This document shows, one piece after another, positions 18,868 to 27,006 of a stretch of DNA of 64,000 bases. Location of the stretch: the NCBI RefSeq assembly GCF_000444875.1, contig NC_021985.1:3109535-3173534 (forward strand). Direction: 5' to 3'. Under the pieces are notes generated by a model. It had not been told where the DNA came from. It saw only the letters and a list, made by a program, of their open reading frames with translations, and did no database searches. The stretch comes from Streptomyces collinus Tu 365. GTDB lineage: Bacteria; Actinomycetota; Actinomycetes; Streptomycetales; Streptomycetaceae. The translations under genes and the position numbers were made by a program. The first letter of the stretch is position 1; each line of letters starts with the position of its first letter.

Positions 18868-20474
18868 ACGAGGCCCTGCCCGACGTACCCGAAGTCCGCG
18901 TGGTCGGTCTTCCCGTGCTCACGTCGGGCTTCGACCTTGTGGAGCGGCTCGATCTGCCCATGCACCTCAAGGTGCACGGGCCGCTCGACCCGCTCGGCGG
19001 CGAGCAGCTCGCGCAGCTCGCCGAGCGCATCAACCTCAAGGGGCGCGGCGGCGCGGGCTTCCCCTTCCACAAGAAGCTGCGCACGGTCGCCGAGGCGGCG
19101 ATCAAGCGGGGCGTGCGGCCGGTCGTCGTCGTCAACGGCAGTGAGGACGAACCGGCCTGCCGCAAGGACACGGTGCTCATCAACCGCGCCCCGCACCTCA
19201 TCCTGGACGGCGCCCTGCTGTGCGCGGAGGCGCTCGGCGCCCGCACGCTCGTGATCGGGGTCACCCGGGAGTCCACGCAGCGCTCCATGGAGGCCGCGCT
19301 CGCCGAGCGCGGCCTGAGCAACAGCCGCCGGTCGGCCCTGCGCGCGTGGGTGCAGCGCAACCCGGTGCGCATGGTCACCGGCGCCGCCGCGTCGCTGATC
19401 CGCTCGGTCGACGGCGGTCCGGCGATCCCGCCCGGCCGCAAGATCAGCGCCTCGCAGAGCGGTGTCGGCGGGGCGCCCACACTGCTGTCCAACGCGGAGA
19501 CGTTCGCCCAGCTCGCCATCGCCGCCCGGATCGGCCCCGAGCGCTACGGCAACACCGGCCTGTACGACGAGCCGGGCACCGTCATGCTGACGGTCTCCGG
19601 CGCGGTCGCCCGGCCGATGGTGATCGAGGTGCCCACGGGCGTGCCGCTGCGCTACGTGCTCCAGCTCGCCGGCGCCCCGCCGGTGCCGCAGGGCGTGCTC
19701 ACCGGCGGCTACCACGGCAAGTGGATCGACGCGGCCACGGTCAACGAGGCCATCGTCTCGCGCAACTCCCTGGACGCGGTGGGCGGAGCCCTGGGCGCCG
19801 GCGCGATCCTGCCGATCACTCAGGACACCTGCCCGCTGGGCGAGTCGCTGCGGGTGGCCCAGTGGCTGGCCGAGGAGAGCGCCGGCCAGTGCGGTCCCTG
19901 CTACCTCGGACTGCCCGCGGCGGCGCGCGGCCTGGAGGACATCCTCAACGGCGGCGGGCCCGCCGCCCTGGAGGCGCTGAAGCAGGTCGCCAAGAACGTC
20001 AAGCGGCGCGGGGCGTGTTCGCACCCGGACGGCTCGGCGATGTTCCTGGAGTCGACCATCAAGGCGTTCACCGACGACCTGGCCGCCCACGTCCTCGGCA
20101 ACGGCTGCGGGCGGCCCGTGGAGGGCGTCCTGCCGCTCTTCGAGGGCGGCAGGGCCCCGACGGGCATCCCGGGCGGCGCAGAGGCCGAGGAGACCGGCAC
20201 CAGCCGCCAGAAGATCTACGTCGACTGGACGCTGTGCCGGGGCCACGGACTGTGCGCGGACATCCTGCCCGAGGTCTTCGAACTGGGCGCGGACGGGTTC
20301 CCGACCGTGGCGCAGGCGCAGGTGCCGCGCTACGCGGAGGCGAAGGCGCTGCGCGCGGTGCGCCGCTGCCCGGCGCTGGCGCTGCGCATCGAGGAGGACA
20401 CGCGCGGGCAGGCGCCGGCACGCAACCTTCCCGTCCTGTCCCAGGGCCGCGGCCGCCGCGCCCTCGGACGCTGA
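18864..20474 (+). CDS. NuoF-like flavoprotein fused to a C-terminal ferredoxin domain
   Basis: A 536-residue protein starting GTG at 18864. It resembles NADH dehydrogenase 51-kDa subunit: FMN/NADH-site segment GRGGAGFPFHKKL (about residue 60), NGSEDEPACRKDT, LSNAETFAQLA, an SLBB-type segment, and an iron-sulfur region ESAGQCGPCYLG plus RGACSHPDG. The usual first Cys of the SCGxCxPC motif is Ala here, leaving three visible Cys ligands. From about residue 450 there is an actinobacterial small-ferredoxin domain (TLCRGHGLCADILPEVF ... RRCPAL). With the coupled heme-b protein upstream it likely passes electrons between NAD(P)H, ferredoxin and heme. Direction and acceptor unknown; it is not part of a nuo operon. 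Confidence 0.8.
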   Translation: MNEALPDVPEVRVVGLPVLTSGFDLVERLDLPMHLKVHGPLDPLGGEQLAQLAERINLKGRGGAGFPFHKKLRTVAEAAIKRGVRPVVVVNGSEDEPACRKDTVLINRAPHLILDGALLCAEALGARTLVIGVTRESTQRSMEAALAERGLSNSRRSALRAWVQRNPVRMVTGAAASLIRSVDGGPAIPPGRKISASQSGVGGAPTLLSNAETFAQLAIAARIGPERYGNTGLYDEPGTVMLTVSGAVARPMVIEVPTGVPLRYVLQLAGAPPVPQGVLTGGYHGKWIDAATVNEAIVSRNSLDAVGGALGAGAILPITQDTCPLGESLRVAQWLAEESAGQCGPCYLGLPAAARGLEDILNGGGPAALEALKQVAKNVKRRGACSHPDGSAMFLESTIKAFTDDLAAHVLGNGCGRPVEGVLPLFEGGRAPTGIPGGAEAEETGTSRQKIYVDWTLCRGHGLCADILPEVFELGADGFPTVAQAQVPRYAEAKALRAVRRCPALALRIEEDTRGQAPARNLPVLSQGRGRRALGR

Positions 20475-20480
20475 GCCAAC

Positions 20481-20518
20481 CGACGGCGGGTCACCCCACC
20501 CCGGGTGACCCGCCGTCG
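20481..20518 (+). terminator. intrinsic terminator of the redox operon
   Basis: Perfect 15-bp arms (CGACGGCGGGTCACC at 20481-20495 and its complement at 20504-20518) start six bases after the NuoF-like stop. Confidence 0.8.
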
Positions 20519-20575
20519 CGCCACCCATCGGACGGAGGCCGGCCGGGCGCCGGGACCGGGTGGGGTGAAACACGC

Positions 20576-20611
20576 CGAAGGCGGACCATCCGTCAGGATG
20601 ATCCGCCTTCG
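20576..20611 (-). terminator. terminator downstream of first tRNA-Ala
   Basis: CGAAGGCGGA / TCCGCCTTCG arms with a further pairing ATCC/GGAT inside, just beyond the tRNA 3' end on the leftward strand, as expected for a monocistronic tRNA. Confidence 0.7.
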
Positions 20612-20618
20612 ATTTCTG

Positions 20619-20691
20619 TGGAGCTAAGGAGAATTGAACTCCTGACCTCCTGCATGCCATGCAGGCGCTCTACCAACTGAGCTATAGCCCC
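20619..20691 (-). tRNA. tRNA-Ala (GGC), copy 1
   Basis: A 73-nt cloverleaf on the leftward strand: acceptor GGGGCTA pairs with TAGCTCC plus discriminator A (one G-T pair), D-arm GCTCAGTTGGTAGAGC, anticodon stem CCTGC/GCAGG with loop ATGGCAT giving anticodon GGC, T-arm with GTTCAATTC. The G3-T70 pair in the acceptor is the alanine identity element. CCA is not encoded. The sequence is identical to the copy at 22711-22783. Confidence 0.95.
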
Positions 20692-20793
20692 TTGCGGTGT
20701 TCCGCCCGGTTTCCCCGGCGGCGATGCCAACATTACACGGTCCCCGGGGTGCTTCACCAAATCGGTTTCCGGTCCGCCGCGGTACAGGCGCTA

Positions 20794-22029
20794 ATGTCCC
20801 CTTTCGTGACCGTGATCGCGTTCTCCGGAGACCGGCGCCGGCTGCCGGTGGCCGTGGGCGCGTGCCTGCTGTCCTTCGCGGCGTTCTGGCTGGCCCAGCG
20901 GGCCGCGCACGTGACGATGGTCGACCTGATGGTCTACCGGGCCGAGGGCGCCGCCGTCCGCGCGGGCGGTGACCTGTACGCCCTGCGGGCGACCGCGGCC
21001 CACCTGCCTCCCACCTATCCGCCGTTCGCGGCGCTGCTGTTCACGGCTCTGACGCTGCCGGACACGACGCTCCTGCGCACGCTGGCCACGGCCGGGAACC
21101 TCGCGCTGCTGGTGGTCTTCGTACGCCTGTCGCTGCGACTCGTCGGCCACGCGCGCGTGGAGAGCGTCTGGTGGGTGGCCGCGGCGGCCGTGTGGTGCGA
21201 GCCGGTGTGGACGACCGTGCGCTACGGCCAGGTCAACCTGCTGCTGGCCGTCCTGGTGCTGTGGGACCTCGCCCGCCACCCGGCCGGCCGGTGCGGCCGC
21301 TGGGCCGGGGCGGGACTCGGGATCGCCGCCGCGATCAAGCTGACGCCCGCGCTGTTCCCCGCGTTCCTGCTCGCCACGGGCGTCACGGCCCGCCTGGGCG
21401 GCGAGCACGGGGGGCCGTGGCTGCGGCACGCGCGCGGGGCGGCCGCCGCGTTCGCCGGGGCGACGCTGCTCGCGGCGGCGGCGCTGCCGTACGACTCGTG
21501 GCGGTACTGGACGGACGTCGCGTTCCGCCCGGACCGGGCCGGGCATCCGGAGGCGACCGCCAACCAGGCCCTGCGCGGCGTCCTGGCGCGTCTGACACAC
21601 CACCCGGATCCCGGGACGCCCTGGCTCGCCGTCGCGGCCGTGGTGGCGGTCCTGGGCCTGGCCGTGGCGGTCTCGGCGGAGTCGCGGGGCGCGCGGGCCT
21701 GGGCGGTGTGCGCCTGCGCGGTCACGGCGCTGCTGATCAGCCCGGTGTCGTGGACGCACCACTGGGTGTGGTGCGTGCCCGTCGTGCCGCTGCTGTGGAC
21801 CCGGGGCCACCGGGTGGCCGCCGTGGGCACGGCGCTGGTCTTCTGCTCGTACGTCCCCTGGTGGGTGCCGCACGGCACGGGGCGGCCCGAACTGCACCTG
21901 ACCGCTCCGCAGTTGGCCCTGTCGGCGCTCTACGCGGGGGCCGGTGCGCTGTTCCTCGTCCTCACCCGGACCTCGCTCCCGGTGTCCCGGCCGCGCTCCC
22001 CCGCGCGTCAGGCCGTGACGAAGGAGTAG
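20794..22029 (+). CDS. GT87-family (DUF2029) polyprenyl-linked mannosyltransferase-like membrane protein
   Basis: A 411-residue multi-pass membrane protein. The start chosen is ATG at 20794 (MSPFVTVIAF); the frame is open further upstream only over the tRNA. About ten hydrophobic segments alternate with short loops, and the family pattern includes the early acidic loop VDLMVYRAEGAAV, LPPTYPPFAALLF, the GQVNLLLA motif and GIAAAIKLTPALF. GT87 members such as PimE add alpha-1,2-mannose from polyprenyl-phosphate-mannose outside the membrane. Acceptor unknown. It ends 22 bp inside the opposite zinc-ribbon gene and sits between the two tRNA-Ala copies. Confidence 0.82.
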   Translation: MSPFVTVIAFSGDRRRLPVAVGACLLSFAAFWLAQRAAHVTMVDLMVYRAEGAAVRAGGDLYALRATAAHLPPTYPPFAALLFTALTLPDTTLLRTLATAGNLALLVVFVRLSLRLVGHARVESVWWVAAAAVWCEPVWTTVRYGQVNLLLAVLVLWDLARHPAGRCGRWAGAGLGIAAAIKLTPALFPAFLLATGVTARLGGEHGGPWLRHARGAAAAFAGATLLAAAALPYDSWRYWTDVAFRPDRAGHPEATANQALRGVLARLTHHPDPGTPWLAVAAVVAVLGLAVAVSAESRGARAWAVCACAVTALLISPVSWTHHWVWCVPVVPLLWTRGHRVAAVGTALVFCSYVPWWVPHGTGRPELHLTAPQLALSALYAGAGALFLVLTRTSLPVSRPRSPARQAVTKE

Positions 22030-22241
22030 AACCTCTTGAGCGTGCAGTGCTCCTCGAGCAGCCGGCCGTAGATCGGCTCGCCCTCCAGCTCACGGTAGGT
22101 CTCGATCGGGTCGCCTTTTATGATCAGCGCCCGCGCGCATTCCTCGCACCAGTACTGGTAGTCGGGGTTGATCGGCTCCATGTCCCGGACGATGGGTGTA
22201 CCGCTCCCGCACCAGTCGCACTTCCGCCTGTGTGCACCCAT
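22008..22241 (-). CDS. small zinc-ribbon protein (CxxC...CxxC), 77 aa
   Basis: MGAHRRKCDWCGSGTP...YQYWCEECARALI: two CxxC knuckles 25 residues apart form a probable zinc ribbon, followed by a helical tail. No known function assigned. It starts three bases after the stop of the upstream 57-residue zinc-ribbon gene, so the two form an operon, and its 3' end overlaps the convergent glycosyltransferase gene by 22 bp. Confidence 0.8.
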   Translation of the reverse strand: MGAHRRKCDWCGSGTPIVRDMEPINPDYQYWCEECARALIIKGDPIETYRELEGEPIYGRLLEEHCTLKRFYSFVTA

Positions 22242-22244
22242 CGA

Positions 22245-22418
22245 TCAGCTCCAGCTGTGGCCGCAGGCCGTGCACACGTAGGAGATCCCGCCGTTGTCCC
22301 CGAGGACCTGCGCCACGTGTGCGGAACCGCAGGAAGGGCAGCTGAGCCGGGTGGTCGTGTCCCGTATCAACGCCGCACCGAGGAGGTGGCCGACCTCCTC
22401 AAGGATGCTCGCAGGCAT
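22245..22418 (-). CDS. zinc-ribbon microprotein, 57 aa
   Basis: A short ORF from ATG at 22418 with GGGAG six bases upstream. It reads MPASILEEVGHLLGAAL, then a zinc ribbon with CPSCGS and CTACGHSW knuckles, and stops at 22245. The CPxCG...CxxCGHxW pattern is typical of TFIIS/RPB9-like or rubredoxin-like ribbons found in actinobacterial small proteins. Likely cotranscribed with the next zinc-ribbon gene. Function unknown; nucleic-acid binding or a chaperone role is only a possibility. Confidence 0.75.
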   Translation of the reverse strand: MPASILEEVGHLLGAALIRDTTTRLSCPSCGSAHVAQVLGDNGGISYVCTACGHSWS

Positions 22419-22643
22419 CGCTACTCCCTCCCGTCGGGCCGCGCCCCCTTCCGGCCGTTTGATTCTGCCACGGCCGGGCCAATACGGTCAGCGACGCCTC
22501 AGTACCAGTCCGGACACAGCCCCCGCGACGGCCGTCGCGGCCGGGGCCGCACGCTCGCCGGGAACGCCTCCACAGAGCTATACGCCGGTGGGGCCCGGGC
22601 GACTCAAGAGAGGGCCGAGATCATCCACCGGCGGAACGCAGAA

Positions 22644-22671
22644 GATCCCGTCCCCCTGGAGGGACGGGATC
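22644..22671 (-). terminator. terminator downstream of second tRNA-Ala
   Basis: Perfect 10-bp arms GATCCCGTCC / GGACGGGATC about 40 bases beyond the tRNA 3' end on the leftward strand. The rest of 22419-22710 contains no ORF or other recognisable signal. Confidence 0.65.
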
Positions 22672-22710
22672 CTCTTCACCGATCTTCTGCCACTCGGGAG
22701 TGACGATCAG

Positions 22711-22783
22711 TGGAGCTAAGGAGAATTGAACTCCTGACCTCCTGCATGCCATGCAGGCGCTCTACCAACTGAGCTATAGCCCC
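22711..22783 (-). tRNA. tRNA-Ala (GGC), copy 2
   Basis: Identical over all 73 nt to the copy at 20619-20691, with the same GGC anticodon and G-T acceptor pair; flanking sequences differ. A TAAAGT at 22822-22827 upstream on the leftward strand is a possible -10 element. Confidence 0.95.
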
Positions 22784-22890
22784 GGGTGTTCTTCCCGCTC
22801 GGCGGGGCGAACAAGAAGAACTTTAGCCTGCGACCTGCCGGAAAGTGAAATCCGGACCCCCGGGCCCGCGGCGGCGGGCTTCCGGGAGGT

Positions 22891-23559
22891 TCAGTCGTCG
22901 TCGCCGAGGACGGGCTCCGGCAGGGTGCCCGCGTTGTGCTCCAGCAGACGCCAGCCGCGGGCGCCCTCGCCGAGCACGGACCAGCAGCAGTTCGACAGAC
23001 CGCCGAGGCTCTCCCAGTCCCGGGACTCGAGACCGAGCAGCCGGCCGATGGTGGTGCGGATGGTGCCGCCGTGGCTGACCACCACGAGGGTGCCGTCCTC
23101 GGGCAGCTTGTCGGCGTGCCGCAGGACGACCGGAGCGGCCCGGTCGGCGACCTCGGTCTCCAGCTCGCCGCCGCCGCGGCGGACCGCCTCGCCGCGCTTC
23201 CAGGCGGTGTACTCCTCGCCGTGCCTGGCGAGGATCTCCTCGTGCGTCAGCCCCTGCCAGACACCCGCGTAGGTCTCGCGCAGACCCTCGTCGCGGGTGA
23301 CGGGCAGACCGGTGAGGGCGGCCAGCTCGGCGGCCGTGTCCGCGGCGCGCCGCAGGTCCGAGGAGACGATCGCGTCGGGCCCCAGGGAGGCGAGCAGCCG
23401 GGCGGCCCGGCGGGCCTGCCCGATGCCGGTCTCGGTCAGCTCGACGTCCGTGGTGCCCTGGAAGCGGCGCTCCACGTTCCACGCGGTCTGGCCGTGCCGC
23501 CACAGGATGATGCGGCGGCCACGGCCCTTGCGGTCGCCCACCTCGCCGGTGGAGCTCAT
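22891..23559 (-). CDS. histidine phosphatase (phosphoglycerate-mutase-like)
   Basis: A 222-residue protein starting at 23559, where the ATG overlaps the rsfS stop (TGATG). The phosphohistidine motif is WRHGQTAWNVERRFQG, the acid/base region is ETYAGVWQGLTHEEI and the second histidine lies in VVSHGGTIRTTIG. Branch members include phosphatases acting on sugar phosphates and nucleotides; the true glycolytic mutase is less likely given sequence and context. The coupling with rsfS and nadD is a conserved actinobacterial arrangement, but the substrate cannot be assigned. Confidence 0.88.
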   Translation of the reverse strand: MSSTGEVGDRKGRGRRIILWRHGQTAWNVERRFQGTTDVELTETGIGQARRAARLLASLGPDAIVSSDLRRAADTAAELAALTGLPVTRDEGLRETYAGVWQGLTHEEILARHGEEYTAWKRGEAVRRGGGELETEVADRAAPVVLRHADKLPEDGTLVVVSHGGTIRTTIGRLLGLESRDWESLGGLSNCCWSVLGEGARGWRLLEHNAGTLPEPVLGDDD

Positions 23560-24002
23560 CACCACTCCCCGCCCGGTTCCTCGGCGGCCTCGGCGTCCCG
23601 CAGCCGCTGGTGCTCCTCGGCCTTGCCGCGGGTGGCCTCGGCGTCGGCGGGCAGCTTCAGCTCGGGGCAGTCCTTCCACAGCCGCTCCAGGGCGTAGAAG
23701 ACACGCTCCTCGCTGTGCTGGACGTGCACGACGATGTCGACGTAGTCGAGGAGGATCCAGCGGGACTCGCGGTCGCCCTCACGGCGTACCGGCTTGGCGC
23801 CCAGCTCCTTCAGCAGGCGCTCCTCGATCTCGTCGACGATCGCCCTGACCTGGCGGTCGTTCGGGGCCGAGGCCAGCAGGAATGCGTCCGTGATGGACAG
23901 CACGTCGCTGACGTCGTAGGCGATGACGTCGTGGGCGAGCTTGTCGGCCGCCGCCTGGGCGGCGGTGTTGATGAGCTCAAGGGAACGGTCGGTGGCGGTC
24001 AC
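23559..24002 (-). CDS. rsfS: ribosomal silencing factor RsfS
   Basis: A 147-residue protein with a GTG start at 24002 (MTATDRSLELINTAAQAAADKLAHDV). The RsfS/Iojap fold is evident from VIAYDVSDVLSITDAFLLASAPNDRQV, WILLDYVDIVVHVQ and HSEERVFYALERLWKD. The protein binds L14 on the large subunit and blocks subunit joining under nutrient limitation. An open extension upstream to 24068 is not conserved family sequence and overlaps the LCP-gene terminator. Confidence 0.93.
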   Translation of the reverse strand: MTATDRSLELINTAAQAAADKLAHDVIAYDVSDVLSITDAFLLASAPNDRQVRAIVDEIEERLLKELGAKPVRREGDRESRWILLDYVDIVVHVQHSEERVFYALERLWKDCPELKLPADAEATRGKAEEHQRLRDAEAAEEPGGEW

Positions 24003-24056
24003 TACACGGCTTTCCGTCAAGGGGTCACTTGACATCAAGGGTCTCACGGACCGCCT

Positions 24057-24096
24057 GGGGCACCCCACGTGATTACCGCATCACCTGGGGTGCCCC
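24057..24096 (-). terminator. hairpin between LCP gene and rsfS
   Basis: Perfect 11-bp arms GGGGCACCCCA / TGGGGTGCCCC lie between the LCP stop (24105) and the rsfS start (24002). It would end or attenuate nadD-LCP transcription before rsfS. Confidence 0.65.
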
Positions 24097-24104
24097 GGCC
24101 GCTG

Positions 24105-25907
24105 TCAGGAGGCGGACGGCTTGTAGTCGCCGCCGAGGACGACCGAGACGTCGGCGCCGGAGGAGACGGTTCCCTTGGCCACGGCGGACGCGGGCAGCCC
24201 CAGCGTCTTGGCGACCTCGGCGGCGTTCGCCTTGCCGGCCGCGTCGGCGTAGAGCACCTTGGACGCGGTCTGCGTGCCGGCGGCGGTGCCGCCCTCGAGG
24301 AAGGTGAAGCCGCCGTTGAGGAGGACCACGCGGGCCTTCTCGGTGTCGTCCTTCACACCGGTGGCGTTCTGGACGGAGACCCGGACCGCGGAGCCCGCGT
24401 CGGGGCTCTTGGCGGTGCCGCCGAGGATGTCCTTCACCACGCTGTCGCTGGTCCGGGCGGTCAGCGTGCCGTCGGGCTGCACGGGCAGCAGGGCGGTGCG
24501 GTAGTCGCCGCCCTTGGCGAGGTCGGCGAGCCGGGCGAGGAAGGTGCCGAGGTCCTTGTCGGTCAGCGGCGGGTCGAGGATCTGCGCGAGGGTCTGCACG
24601 GTGGTCGTGGCGGCCGACGGATCGGACGAGAGCTTGCGCAGCACGCCCTGCATGACCTGCCCGAACCGCTCGAGCTGGGCGTTCTGGGCCTCGCCGGGGG
24701 CGCGGTAGGTGGCGTAGGCGACGGCCATCTTGCCGCTGAGGGTCTGGGCCTTGCCCTGGTGGACGAGCGGCGCGGTGCCCTTCTTCTTGGCGGACGGGTC
24801 GGGCACGTCGGCGTTGGTGTCCAGGTCGATGTTGCCGACCAGGTCGACGAGGTTCTGCAGGTAGGGGGTGTCCAGCCGCCAGCTGCCCTGGATGTCGGTG
24901 CCGAGGACGGTGTCGAGCTGGTCGCGGGTGCCGGAGGCGCCGTCGTCGTCGACCGACTTGGCGAGGGTCGTGGCGGTGCCGTCGTCGCCGGACACGGCCA
25001 GGGAGTTGGGCAGCAGGACGGTGGTGCCCTGCTTGGTGGTGGTGTTGTCCACCAGCAGGGCCGTGGAGGTGCCGCCCTTGCCGGTGTTGTGCAGGTGGAC
25101 GACGATCACGTCGCGTTTCTGGGCGCTCACCGGTGTCGACCCCGCGCCCGTCCCCGAGCCGGAGGAGGACAGACCGGGCAGCTTCCCGGCGTACCAGAGC
25201 CAGCCGATCCCCCCGACGGCGACGAGGGCCAGGACGACGACCAGGGCGAGTACCCGCGCGCGGGCGCGGCGGCGGGCCTCCTCGCGGCGCTCGGTGCGGT
25301 TCTCGGTGAACTTCAGCCAGTCGATGACGTCCTCGGAGTCACCGTCCGGGTCCTCCACGAACGCGAACTGTTCGGTGCGGTAGTCCCGGTCACCGTCCCC
25401 CGGGTCCCCCGGGTCCCCCGGTCCGGCCGGTCCCACGGGCTCCTCGGGCCCCGCGTGGTCGCCCTCGTGGCCGCCCGGGTGCCGCGCCCGGTCGCCGGGG
25501 CCGGCCTGCTGCGGGATGTACGCGGTCTGCTCGGCGCCCCGGGGCTGCCGGCGGCCGTCCGGGGCCGTCTGACCGTAGGGGTCGTAGGGGGCCGCGGTGG
25601 GGTGCGAGCCGGTGCCGTAGGGGTCGTAGGGGTTGCCGGCGCCGTAGGGGTCGTAGCCGGGCGCCGCGGCCGGCTGCTGACCGGTGTCGTACGGGTCGTA
25701 GGCCGGGCTCTGCTGCTGTCCGCCGCCCGTGGCGTACGGGTCGTAGCCGTAGCCCTGCCGGCCGTACGGGTCGTAGGGCTGCTCGTGCTGCGGCGCCTGC
25801 TGTGCCGGGATCTGGCGGTACACGGGCTGGCCGTGCTCGTCGTAGCCGACGAGTTCGTACGGTGCGGCGCCGTAGCCGGCGTCACCCGTGTCGTATCGGT
25901 CGTTCAC
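24105..25907 (-). CDS. LytR-CpsA-Psr (LCP) family cell-wall glycopolymer ligase
   Basis: A 600-residue protein with GTG start at 25907 and GAGAGGGG upstream. The cytoplasmic N-terminus (about residues 40-130) is a Tyr/Asp/Pro/Gly repeat with many YDPYG units. A membrane segment (VLALVVVLALVAVGGIGWLW) sits near residue 230. The LCP domain (about 265-480) follows, with DVIVVHLHNTGKG, LVDLVGNIDLDTNADV and the Arg-bearing YATYRAPGEAQNAQLER. A LytR_C domain ends the protein (VRVSVQNATGV, VVLLNGGF). LCP enzymes attach undecaprenyl-linked polymers to peptidoglycan. The TagF-like and CDP-ribitol-type genes at 34-40 kb may make its substrate. Start is 16 bp after nadD. Confidence 0.92.
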   Translation of the reverse strand: MNDRYDTGDAGYGAAPYELVGYDEHGQPVYRQIPAQQAPQHEQPYDPYGRQGYGYDPYATGGGQQQSPAYDPYDTGQQPAAAPGYDPYGAGNPYDPYGTGSHPTAAPYDPYGQTAPDGRRQPRGAEQTAYIPQQAGPGDRARHPGGHEGDHAGPEEPVGPAGPGDPGDPGDGDRDYRTEQFAFVEDPDGDSEDVIDWLKFTENRTERREEARRRARARVLALVVVLALVAVGGIGWLWYAGKLPGLSSSGSGTGAGSTPVSAQKRDVIVVHLHNTGKGGTSTALLVDNTTTKQGTTVLLPNSLAVSGDDGTATTLAKSVDDDGASGTRDQLDTVLGTDIQGSWRLDTPYLQNLVDLVGNIDLDTNADVPDPSAKKKGTAPLVHQGKAQTLSGKMAVAYATYRAPGEAQNAQLERFGQVMQGVLRKLSSDPSAATTTVQTLAQILDPPLTDKDLGTFLARLADLAKGGDYRTALLPVQPDGTLTARTSDSVVKDILGGTAKSPDAGSAVRVSVQNATGVKDDTEKARVVLLNGGFTFLEGGTAAGTQTASKVLYADAAGKANAAEVAKTLGLPASAVAKGTVSSGADVSVVLGGDYKPSAS

Positions 25908-25923
25908 CGGTGCCCCTCTCGGC

Positions 25924-26637
25924 TCACTCGCCGCGGTACAGCTCGCGCTTGTCGATGTAACGCACGACCCCGTCCGGCACCATGTACCAGATGGGGTCCC
26001 CCTTGGCGACTCTCGCACGGCAGTCCGTGGAGGAGATGGCCAGCGCCGGGACCTCGACGAGCGAGACGCCGCCCTCCGGCAGGCCCGGGTTCGTCAGCTG
26101 GTGTCCGGGCCGGGTGACGCCGATGAAGTGCGCGAGGGAGAACAGCTCCTCGGAGTCCCGCCAGGTCAGCAGCTGGGCGAGGGCGTCGGCGCCGGTGATG
26201 AAGAAGAGGTCGGTGTCGGGGTTGAGGGCCCGCAGGTCGCGCAGGGTGTCCACGGTGTAGGTGGGGCCGCCGCGGTCGATGTCGATGCGGCTGACGGAGA
26301 ACTGCGGGTTCTCGGCGGTGGCGATGACCGTCATCAGGTAGCGGTCCTCGGCCGGGGACACGCTGCGGTGGGACTTCTGCCACGGCTGGCCGGTGGGGAC
26401 GAACACCACCTCGTCCAGCCGGAACCGGGCCGCGACCTCGCTGGCCGCCACGAGGTGCCCGTGGTGGATCGGGTCGAACGTTCCGCCCATGACGCCGAGG
26501 CGGCGCCTGCCCGTGTGGGCGGGGCCGTCGCCCGGCCCGTACGCCGGGTTCTTCGCCGTGCGGGCCTCCGGATCGGCGGCGCCGACGGCGGTGCCGGCCG
26601 CGCGCGCGGCCGTCTCGTACGCCGGACCGGTAGGCAT
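25924..26637 (-). CDS. nadD: nicotinate-nucleotide adenylyltransferase
   Basis: NAD-biosynthesis enzyme converting nicotinate mononucleotide and ATP to deamido-NAD. The nucleotidyltransferase motif is [18 protein letters not shown], followed by [11 protein letters not shown] and the C-terminal [13 protein letters not shown]. An N-terminal extension of about 35 residues precedes the core, common in Streptomyces. The start at 26637 is chosen because GGGAGAG lies at good spacing; an ATG at 26652 is an alternative. Confidence 0.93.
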   Translation of the reverse strand: MPTGPAYETAARAAGTAVGAADPEARTAKNPAYGPGDGPAHTGRRRLGVMGGTFDPIHHGHLVAASEVAARFRLDEVVFVPTGQPWQKSHRSVSPAEDRYLMTVIATAENPQFSVSRIDIDRGGPTYTVDTLRDLRALNPDTDLFFITGADALAQLLTWRDSEELFSLAHFIGVTRPGHQLTNPGLPEGGVSLVEVPALAISSTDCRARVAKGDPIWYMVPDGVVRYIDKRELYRGE

Positions 26638-26708
26638 GTCCTGCTCTCCCATGCGTGCAGACCCTACCGGCCCGGCCCGAGGGCCCTGGCCGGGGACGGT
26701 GTCCCGGG

Positions 26709-26864
26709 TCAGCGGTCGCGGTTGAAGCGGGTGGTGATCCACAGGAGCAGCAGCAGGATGACCAGGGCGCCCCCGCCGGTGATGGCCGGGTTGAGGCTGT
26801 CGTGGTTGCCGCCGTGCTCCTCGGCGATGGTGACCAACTGGGCGGCGGCGCGGTGGAAGCTCAT
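26709..26864 (-). CDS. small membrane protein, 51 aa
   Basis: [19 protein letters not shown] is an amphipathic N-terminus, followed by one hydrophobic segment ([18 protein letters not shown]) and a basic end (RFNRDR), so the C-terminus is probably cytoplasmic. Another possible start is ATG at 26912. It shares architecture with the neighbouring 53-residue protein. No function known. Confidence 0.6.
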   Translation of the reverse strand: MSFHRAAAQLVTIAEEHGGNHDSLNPAITGGGALVILLLLLWITTRFNRDR

Positions 26865-27006
26865 CTTCGGCAGGACCAATCGCGTGTGGGCGGGATAAAG
26901 ATGTCGCCTCATCGTATGCGGCCGGTCCGCCGGCGATCACCCCGACTCCGCCACCGGTGCGCGGCGCGGGCCCGCCGGGTCGCCCCCGGGGAACCTTCGG
27001 CGCCGC

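Noticed and set aside
20619..22783. Integrative element bounded by att sites at the two tRNA-Ala genes
   Set aside because: The repeats are full tRNAs, but no integrase, excisionase or replication gene lies between them.
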